Positions 58,192-64,000 of a DNA stretch of 64,000 bases are shown piece by piece. The stretch's first letter is position 1, and each line of letters opens with the position of its first letter. The DNA is from Rhodoferax sp. U2-2l (GTDB lineage Bacteria > Pseudomonadota > Gammaproteobacteria > Burkholderiales > Burkholderiaceae_C). A program made the position numbers and the translations under genes. The notes beneath the pieces are model-generated. The model searched no databases. It saw only the letters and a program-made list of their open reading frames with translations, and was not told the origin of the DNA. Where the stretch lies: positions 186,001-250,000 of the forward strand of contig NZ_JAJCTH010000003.1 of NCBI RefSeq assembly GCF_020594515.1. The letters run 5' to 3'.

Positions 58192-60891
58192 ATGCAAGAC
58201 AAATACACCCACCTCGACGTTGAACCCGCAGCACAGGCGCATTGGCAGTCCAGCGATGCCTACCGGGTCACGGAAAACGCGGTGGACGCCCAAGGCCAAC
58301 CCAAAAAGAAGTTTTACGCCTGCTCGATGCTGCCTTACCCCAGCGGCAAATTGCACATGGGCCATGTGCGCAACTACACCATCAACGACATGCTGACGCG
58401 CCAGCTGCGTATGCAGGGTTACAACGTGCTGATGCCCATGGGCTGGGACGCTTTTGGCCTGCCCGCCGAAAACGCGGCCCTCAAGAACGGCGTGCCACCC
58501 GCCAAGTGGACGTTCGAGAACATCGCCTACATGAAAAAGCAGATGCAGGCCATGGGCCTGGCCATCGACTGGAGCCGCGAGGTCGCCACCTGCACCCCCG
58601 AGTACTACAAGTGGAACCAGTGGCTGTTTCTGAAGATGCTGGAAAAAGGTATCGCCTACCGCAAGACCCAGGTGGTCAACTGGGACCCGGTCGACATGAC
58701 CGTGCTGGCCAACGAACAGGTGATTGACGGCAAGGGCTGGCGCACCGGTGCGGTGGTTGAAAAACGCGAGATTCCGGGTTATTACCTGGCCATCACCCAG
58801 TATGCCGACGAGCTGCTGGCCAATCTCACCGGCGACAAGATGCCCGGCTGGCCCGAACGCGTCAAGCTGATGCAGGAAAACTGGATCGGCAAGTCTGAGG
58901 GCGTGCGGTTCGCCTTCACGCACGACATCCAAGGCGCTGATGGCGCGTTGATCAGCGGCGGCAAGATGTACGTCTTCACCACCCGGCCCGACACCATCAT
59001 GGGGGTGACCTTTTGCGCGGTGGCACCGGAGCATCCGCTGGCTGCGCATGCGGCAGCCAGCAACACGGCACTGGCGACCTTCATCGAAGAATGCCAGAAA
59101 GGCGGCACCACCGAGGCCGAAATGGCGCTCAAGGAAAAGGTGGGTATGCCCACCGGCTTGTTTGTCACCCACCCGCTGACGGGCGGCAAGGTGGAAGTGT
59201 GGGTCGGTAATTACGTGCTGATGAGTTATGGCGATGGTGCCGTGATGGGGGTGCCCGCGCATGACGAGCGCGACTTTGCGTTTGCACTGAAATACCAATT
59301 GCCGATCCAACCCGTGGTGGCGGTGGGTGCGCAGGTATTTGATGCCACCGTCTGGCAGGACTGGTACGCCGAAAAAGGTGCTGGCGTGGCGGTGAACTCC
59401 GGAAAATACGACGGCTTGGTGTTCAAGGACTGCGTGGCGGCGGTGGCGGCTGACTTGGCTGCGCTGGGCCTGGGTGAGAAGAAGGTTACCTGGCGCCTGC
59501 GCGACTGGGGCGTGAGCCGCCAGCGCTACTGGGGCACACCGATCCCGATCATCCACTGTGATGACCACGGTGCGGTGCCGGTGCCCGAGAAGGATTTGCC
59601 GGTGGTGCTGCCCGACGACCTGGTGCCGGACGGCTCGGGCAACCCGCTCAACAAGTGTGAGGCCTTCCACGCCGGTGTCACCTGCCCGATCTGCGGCAAG
59701 CCTGCGCGGCGCGAGACCGACACCATGGACACCTTTGTCGACAGCTCGTGGTACTTCATGCGTTACTGCGACCCGACCAATGCGGACAAGATGGTGGCCG
59801 AGGGCGCGGATTACTGGATGCCGATGGACCAGTACATCGGTGGCATCGAACACGCCATCCTGCATTTGCTGTACGCGCGGTTCTGGACCAAGGTGATGCG
59901 TGACCTGGGCCTGGTCAAGGTCGACGAGCCTTTCACCAAGCTGCTTACCCAGGGCATGGTGCTCAACCACATTTATTCCCGCCGCACTGACAAAGGTGGC
60001 AAGGACTATTTCTGGCCCAAGGACGTGGAACACGTGTTGGACGACGCAGGCAAGGTCATTGGTGCACGCCTGATCAACGTCGTCGACGATCTGCCGGTGG
60101 GCACACCCATCGACTACGAAGGTGTGGGCACCATGTCCAAGTCCAAAAACAACGGGGTGGACCCGCAGGACCTGATCGAAAAATACGGCGCCGACACCGC
60201 GCGCCTGTACACCATGTTCACAGCCCCGCCCGAGGCCACGCTGGAGTGGAACGACGCCGCGGTGGAAGGCAGCTACCGCTTCCTGCGCCGGGTCTGGAAC
60301 TTTGGCGTCAAGCTGTCTGCGATGGATGTCGCAGCTGCCGCTGCGATGGCCACACAGGCGTCTGGCTTGAAAGATGTCGCGTTTGGCAAGGAGGCCAAGG
60401 CCCTGCGGCTGGAAATCCACACCGTGCTCAAACAGGTGGACTACGACTACCAGCGCATGCAGTACAACACCGTGGTGTCTGGCTGCATGAAGATGATCAA
60501 CGCGCTGGAAGACTTCAAGGCGGTGGACACCGCCGGTGCCCAGGTGGCGCTGATCGAAGGTTTTGGCATCTTGCTGCGCTGCCTGTACCCGGCCACACCG
60601 CACATCACCCACGCCTTGTGGTCGCAGCTGGGCTACGCGGGCACGCTGGGTGACCTGCTGGACACCCCGTGGCCGCAGGTCGACCCGGATGCCCTGGCCA
60701 AGGACGAGGTTGAGCTGATGCTGCAGGTGAACGGCAAGCTGCGCGGCTCAATCACCGTACCCGCCAGCGCCGACAAGGCGGCGATCGAGCAAGCAGCCAT
60801 CGCCCATGAGATGTTCCAGAAGCTGGCCAATGGTGCCGCGCCCAAAAAAGTGATTGTGGTGCCGGGCCGCTTGGTCAATCTGGTGGTTTAA
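58192..60891 (+). CDS. leuS: Leucyl-tRNA synthetase
   Basis: Charges tRNA-Leu. The 899-residue class I enzyme has the HIGH motif as HMGH (His55) in [15 protein letters not shown], an editing (CP1) domain, and KMSKS as MSKSK (residues 648-652) in [12 protein letters not shown]. The chain ends in the usual C-terminal domain ([11 protein letters not shown]). The ATG at 58192 is preferred over an upstream in-frame start at 58165. The 111-base leader has no clear T-box or attenuator. lptE follows after nine bases. Confidence 0.97.
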   Translation: MQDKYTHLDVEPAAQAHWQSSDAYRVTENAVDAQGQPKKKFYACSMLPYPSGKLHMGHVRNYTINDMLTRQLRMQGYNVLMPMGWDAFGLPAENAALKNGVPPAKWTFENIAYMKKQMQAMGLAIDWSREVATCTPEYYKWNQWLFLKMLEKGIAYRKTQVVNWDPVDMTVLANEQVIDGKGWRTGAVVEKREIPGYYLAITQYADELLANLTGDKMPGWPERVKLMQENWIGKSEGVRFAFTHDIQGADGALISGGKMYVFTTRPDTIMGVTFCAVAPEHPLAAHAAASNTALATFIEECQKGGTTEAEMALKEKVGMPTGLFVTHPLTGGKVEVWVGNYVLMSYGDGAVMGVPAHDERDFAFALKYQLPIQPVVAVGAQVFDATVWQDWYAEKGAGVAVNSGKYDGLVFKDCVAAVAADLAALGLGEKKVTWRLRDWGVSRQRYWGTPIPIIHCDDHGAVPVPEKDLPVVLPDDLVPDGSGNPLNKCEAFHAGVTCPICGKPARRETDTMDTFVDSSWYFMRYCDPTNADKMVAEGADYWMPMDQYIGGIEHAILHLLYARFWTKVMRDLGLVKVDEPFTKLLTQGMVLNHIYSRRTDKGGKDYFWPKDVEHVLDDAGKVIGARLINVVDDLPVGTPIDYEGVGTMSKSKNNGVDPQDLIEKYGADTARLYTMFTAPPEATLEWNDAAVEGSYRFLRRVWNFGVKLSAMDVAAAAAMATQASGLKDVAFGKEAKALRLEIHTVLKQVDYDYQRMQYNTVVSGCMKMINALEDFKAVDTAGAQVALIEGFGILLRCLYPATPHITHALWSQLGYAGTLGDLLDTPWPQVDPDALAKDEVELMLQVNGKLRGSITVPASADKAAIEQAAIAHEMFQKLANGAAPKKVIVVPGRLVNLVV

Positions 60892-60900
60892 GGAGTTGCT

Positions 60901-61428
60901 ATGAAGTCTGGTCTGATGCATCCGAGTGAATTCTCCCGGCGTCGCCTGGGCGTGGCCATGCTGGCAGCGGGGCTGCTGGTGGGTTGCGGCTTCAAGCTGC
61001 GTGGCAGCCAGAACTTCGCCTTCACCAGCATCGCCATCGGGCCGAATCCGGGGGGGGCGGTGGTGCAGGAACTGCGTCGCTCCTTTGGTGGCGCGGTCAG
61101 AGTTTTGGGTGTAGATGAGCCGCCAACGCAAGCTCAGGTGGTGCTGAGGGTGCTGGGCGAGCAGCGTGAAAAAGTGGTGGTCGGGATGAACTCGTCCGGC
61201 CAGGTGCGTGAATTCCAGTTGCGCCTGCGGGTGCGCTTCCGGCTGGACACGCCGCAAGGCCGCGAGCTGATTGACGACGCTGAGATCGTGCAGCAGCGCG
61301 ACATCAGCTACAGCGAAACCGCTGCGCTGGCCAAAGAAACCGAAGAAGCCCTGCTGTTTCGCGACATGCAAAGCGACATTGCCCAGCAGATTCAGCGCCG
61401 CCTGGCGGCCGTCAAGCAAATTCAATAG
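60901..61428 (+). CDS. lptE: LPS-assembly lipoprotein LptE
   Basis: Plug of the LptD barrel that delivers lipopolysaccharide to the outer leaflet. The 175-residue precursor has a lipobox with lipidated Cys29 in GLLVGCGFKLRG, and the family segment RDISYSETAALAKETEEALL. leuS-lptE-holA is a usual order; here the next gene on the plus strand after holA's usual place is displaced by an ocd-lrp pair. Its 3' end overlaps the convergent ocd by 17 bases. Confidence 0.92.
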   Translation: MKSGLMHPSEFSRRRLGVAMLAAGLLVGCGFKLRGSQNFAFTSIAIGPNPGGAVVQELRRSFGGAVRVLGVDEPPTQAQVVLRVLGEQREKVVVGMNSSGQVREFQLRLRVRFRLDTPQGRELIDDAEIVQQRDISYSETAALAKETEEALLFRDMQSDIAQQIQRRLAAVKQIQ

Positions 61429-62524
61429 CGCTTGAGGCCCCTTGGGTAAGGGCGACAGGCCGAATCAGCTGATACAGGTCTTTTGGGTCGCTTAACGGTG
61501 CCATCAGTGGCAGCGGCGCGCCCAAGCCCAGTTGCTGCGCGTGGTCATACAGGTAGCGCAGCGCAGAAAAGTCTTCCAAAGCAAAACCCACCGAGTCAAA
61601 CAGCGTCACCTGATCGGCGTGGTCACGGCCTGGCGTGTGTCCTGCGAGAACTTGCCACAACTCGGTCACGCCGAAGTCAGCGGGCAGGTGTTGCAAGTCG
61701 CCCTCGATGCGGGTTTGCGGCTCAAATTCGACAAACACCTTGGCCGCGCGCAACACGTCGGCGTGAATCTCGGTCTTGCCAGGGCAGTCGCCACCGACGC
61801 CGTTGATGTGCATGCCGCTCTCCAGCATGTCGGTCGTGATGATGGCCGCGTTGGTTTTGTCGGCGGTGATGGTGGTCACGATGTCGGCGCCACGTACCGC
61901 ATCGCGCCCACTGCTGCACGCGATCAGGCGCAGGCCCGCGGTGTCAGGATTTGCTTGCAGGTTGCGCATCAGCTTGGCGGTGGCAGCGGGGTCAATGTCA
62001 AACAGGCGAATCTCTTCAATGTCGAGCAAATGGTGAAACGCCAGGGCCTGGAACTCGCTTTGCGCCCCGTTGCCAATCAGGGCCATCACCCGGCTGTTGG
62101 GCCGGGCCAAAGCGCGTGCGGCCACCACCGATGTCGCGGCCGTGCGCAGGGCGGTGGTCAGCGTCAGCTCACTGAGCAAGAGCGGCACGCCGGTGCTCAC
62201 ATCGGCCAACACGCCAAACGCCATCACCGTGGACAAGCCCCGGGCGGTGTTTCGCGGGTGGCCGTTGACGTATTTGAAGGTGTACGTGTTGGCGTCGGCA
62301 ATGGGCATCAGCTCGATCACACCGTCTGGCGAATGGCTGGCGACACGGGGCGCCTTGTCAAAACTCTTCCAGCGCAAAAAATCCTGGCGAATATAGGCGG
62401 CCAAACCTTGCAGTGTGGCGGCGATGCCTTGGCGGCCAACCAGCGCGGCCACGTCTGCCGGGCTGAGAAACAGGGTGCTGACGCGGCTGTGGGGTGCGGT
62501 GTGGATGATGTGGGGGGTGGTCAT
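61412..62524 (-). CDS. Ornithine cyclodeaminase/mu-crystallin family protein
   Basis: About 370 residues. Family features include the N-terminal lysine region RWKSFDKAPRVASHS, the Rossmann-type dinucleotide motif VMALIGNGAQSEFQALAFHH and GVGGDCPGKTEIHADV. Known members convert ornithine to proline plus ammonia or reduce cyclic imines with NAD(P)H; which reaction applies here is open. The ATG at 62524 is chosen over an upstream in-frame start at 62659 that would overlap lrp. It is divergent from an Lrp-type regulator, an arrangement typical of amino-acid catabolic genes controlled by a dedicated regulator. Confidence 0.88.
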   Translation of the reverse strand: MTTPHIIHTAPHSRVSTLFLSPADVAALVGRQGIAATLQGLAAYIRQDFLRWKSFDKAPRVASHSPDGVIELMPIADANTYTFKYVNGHPRNTARGLSTVMAFGVLADVSTGVPLLLSELTLTTALRTAATSVVAARALARPNSRVMALIGNGAQSEFQALAFHHLLDIEEIRLFDIDPAATAKLMRNLQANPDTAGLRLIACSSGRDAVRGADIVTTITADKTNAAIITTDMLESGMHINGVGGDCPGKTEIHADVLRAAKVFVEFEPQTRIEGDLQHLPADFGVTELWQVLAGHTPGRDHADQVTLFDSVGFALEDFSALRYLYDHAQQLGLGAPLPLMAPLSDPKDLYQLIRPVALTQGASSAIEFA

Positions 62525-62658
62525 GGTGGGTTTTTCGGACGGGTCATCGTCTGGAAACGGGTGAGAACGAGTTTGCCTGCGCACGGCAACAATCACAATG
62601 GTCAATTTTGTATAAAAACCGTCACATAATTGCCGTTTTGACACCTTGGGTTGCCACA
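62525..62658. promoter_or_regulatory. Divergent ocd/lrp promoter region
   Basis: The 134-base gap is much more AT-rich between about 62590 and 62640 (AATTTTGTATAAAAACC, CATAAT) than the surrounding DNA, as expected for promoters and Lrp binding. CATAAT is a plausible -10 for lrp. No exact palindrome stands out. Confidence 0.4.
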
Positions 62659-63084
62659 ATGGATGGAGTAGACCAACAATTGCTGTCCCTGCTGCGGCAA
62701 GACGCCCGGCTGTCGGTGGCCGCGCTGGCGCTCAAGCTCAAGGTGTCACGCGGCACCGTTACCAACCGCATCCGTAAGCTCGAAGACGATGGCGTGATCG
62801 TCGGCTACACCGTGCGGCTGCGCCCGGACGTGCAGCACGACCCCATCACCGCCTGGATGAGCATCGCGGTGGACGGCAACCAGACCCGCGCGGTGATTGC
62901 TGCCCTGCTGGGCGAGCCTGGCGTGGCCACCCTGCATGACACCAATGGCCGCTGGGACTTGCTGGCCGAGTTGCGCGCCGAAACCCTGCAGGAGTTGGCC
63001 AAAGTGCTGGAGCGCATTCGCCTGCTCAAAGGCATCAGCAACACCGAAACCAGCATCCACCTCGAAACTTTCCGACTCTCCTGA
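62659..63084 (+). CDS. Lrp/AsnC-family transcriptional regulator
   Basis: 141 residues: an N-terminal helix-turn-helix (DGVDQQLLSLLRQDARLSVA; KVSRGTVTNRIRKLEDDGVI) and a C-terminal RAM ligand-binding domain (VATLHDTNGRWDLLAELRA). Such proteins sense amino acids and usually regulate a divergent neighbour. The likely target is the ornithine cyclodeaminase gene. The ATG at 62659 is preferred because upstream in-frame codons lie in the AT-rich promoter. Confidence 0.9.
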   Translation: MDGVDQQLLSLLRQDARLSVAALALKLKVSRGTVTNRIRKLEDDGVIVGYTVRLRPDVQHDPITAWMSIAVDGNQTRAVIAALLGEPGVATLHDTNGRWDLLAELRAETLQELAKVLERIRLLKGISNTETSIHLETFRLS

Positions 63085-63300
63085 ACGGGTGACGCCGTCC
63101 CGGGCTTTGCCCCGGCGGGTGGTCATCGTCTGCCCGGTGCGCGAACGTTCGGGCGATGCAATGCAACGCCCGGCAAGCCAATGATCTGGTTTTGAACGCG
63201 TCATCGCTAGCCCTGCCAGGTGGCGCTGTTCCAGGTCGATGCCGCTGCGTCCCAACCCGGCCTGAGACCCCTGGCGATAGGGGCAGGCTAAACTGGTTCC

Positions 63301-64000
63301 ATGCAACTCAGCCCGTCCCAGTTACCCGCGCATTTGAACAAAGGTCTCAAAAGCCTTTACACCTTGCATGGCGACGAGCCGCTGCTGATTGGTGAGGCGC
63401 TGGACGCCATCCGCGCCGCCGCCCGCGCCCAAGGGTTCACCGAGCGCACGTCCCACACCGTGAGCGGTGCCAACTTTGACTGGAGCGAGGTGCTGGCCGC
63501 CTGTGGGTCTTTGAGTCTGTTTGCCGACAAACAGATCGTCGAAATCCGCATCCCCAGCGGCAAACCCGGCAAGGAAGGCAGCGTGGCGCTGCAACAGTTG
63601 GTGGAGCAGTCGCGCGGCAACGACGCCACGCTGACCCTGGTGATCCTGCCCCGCCTCGACAAAATGACCAAGGCCACCGCCTGGTTTGCCGCGCTGGAAG
63701 GCGGCATCACGCTGGAAGTGAGTCCGGTCGAGCGCGCCGCGCTGCCGCAATGGATTGCCCAACGGCTGGCGGCCCAAGCCCAGCGTGTGGCAGCGGGCGA
63801 AGAGGGCCAGCGCACGCTGCAGTTTTTTGCCGACCGGGTGGAAGGCAACCTGCTGGCCGCGCACCAGGAGATCCAAAAACTGGCGCTGTTGCACCCGGCT
63901 GGTGAACTGAGCTTTGCGCAGATCGAATCCGCCGTGCTCAATGTGGCGCGCTACGACGTGTTCAAGCTGTCCGAAGCGGTGCTGGCCGGCCAGGCGACGC
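63301..64000 (+). CDS. holA: DNA polymerase III subunit delta, 5' part (3' end outside window)
   Basis: Clamp-loader subunit that opens the beta clamp. The first 233 codons read MQLSPSQLPAHLNKGLKSLY, then LHGDEPLLIGEALDAIR, LFADKQIVEIRIPSGKPG and ADRVEGNLLAAHQEIQKLAL, all typical of HolA (about 340 residues). It follows a 216-base gap with no visible gene, repeat or terminator. In related genomes it directly follows lptE. Confidence 0.93.
   Translation, partial: MQLSPSQLPAHLNKGLKSLYTLHGDEPLLIGEALDAIRAAARAQGFTERTSHTVSGANFDWSEVLAACGSLSLFADKQIVEIRIPSGKPGKEGSVALQQLVEQSRGNDATLTLVILPRLDKMTKATAWFAALEGGITLEVSPVERAALPQWIAQRLAAQAQRVAAGEEGQRTLQFFADRVEGNLLAAHQEIQKLALLHPAGELSFAQIESAVLNVARYDVFKLSEAVLAGQAT

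Noticed and set aside
58147..60612. An 821-codon open frame antisense to leuS
   Set aside because: It lies wholly opposite a clear leuS, is rich in His, Val, Gln and Arg, and shows no domain; such frames are common in G+C-rich DNA because of codon bias.

Overview
This is a chromosomal segment of a betaproteobacterium, most likely a Burkholderiales member of the Comamonadaceae (Rhodoferax/Polaromonas-like). That inference rests on G+C-rich sequence and Burkholderiales-type gene orders: pyk...fba-purC-(cnoX)-purE-purK-tsaC, hpf-ptsN-hprK, and fur/bamE-dapB-exbB-exbD-leuS-lptE...holA. I recognise 53 coding sequences, nearly all intact, two of them cut by the window ends. I see no rRNA, tRNA, CRISPR array, prophage or complete insertion sequence.

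Layout. 1-3318: a hybrid sensor kinase (running off the left edge) and a REC-GGDEF diguanylate cyclase, both on the minus strand. 3483-18031: a central-carbon and purine block: pyruvate kinase, GTP-type PEP carboxykinase, two different class II fructose-bisphosphate aldolases, purC, purE, purK and tsaC. Interspersed are a YidE-type transporter, an HD-GYP response regulator, an orphan PAS protein and a CnoX-type thioredoxin. 18046-25292: SemiSWEET, dacB, a DMT exporter, tsaB-rimI, a family-4 uracil-DNA glycosylase, a CDF metal transporter and pyrF. 25392-33067: a chemoreceptor, a long CoA-transferase and uvrA. 33510-37204: a MASE3-PAS-GGDEF-EAL protein overlapping an MFS transporter. 37259-44231: ssb, an RND pump pair, then a sulfide:quinone-oxidoreductase-like flavoprotein, a YgaP-like membrane protein and a CsoR-family regulator. 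44329-49216: mnmA-nudJ and pntAB. 49387-55463: fadD, mtn, corA, hpf-ptsN-hprK and fur. 55561-64000: bamE, dapB, exbB-exbD, leuS, lptE, an ornithine-cyclodeaminase/Lrp pair and the 5' part of holA.

How the genes work together. Pyruvate kinase, PEPCK and the two aldolases sit at the glycolysis/gluconeogenesis switch, and PntAB supplies NADPH. Three proteins for making or degrading c-di-GMP lie in the first 36 kb (REC-GGDEF, REC-HD-GYP, MASE3-PAS-GGDEF-EAL), alongside a hybrid kinase and a chemoreceptor, pointing to a signalling-rich motile lifestyle. TsaB, TsaC and RimI serve tRNA t6A and ribosomal-protein modification, and MnmA serves tRNA thiolation.

The most interesting points are: an in-frame, palindrome-bearing 111-bp insertion bounded by 8-bp direct repeats inside tsaC; the SQR/YgaP-like/CsoR trio whose regulator lacks the usual metal-ligand pattern; two palindromes 73 bp apart upstream of pckG; a terminator-like hairpin in the fbaA leader; and an ocd-lrp module placed between lptE and holA. 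None is proven to be a new system. The SQR trio is the best candidate for an incompletely described one.
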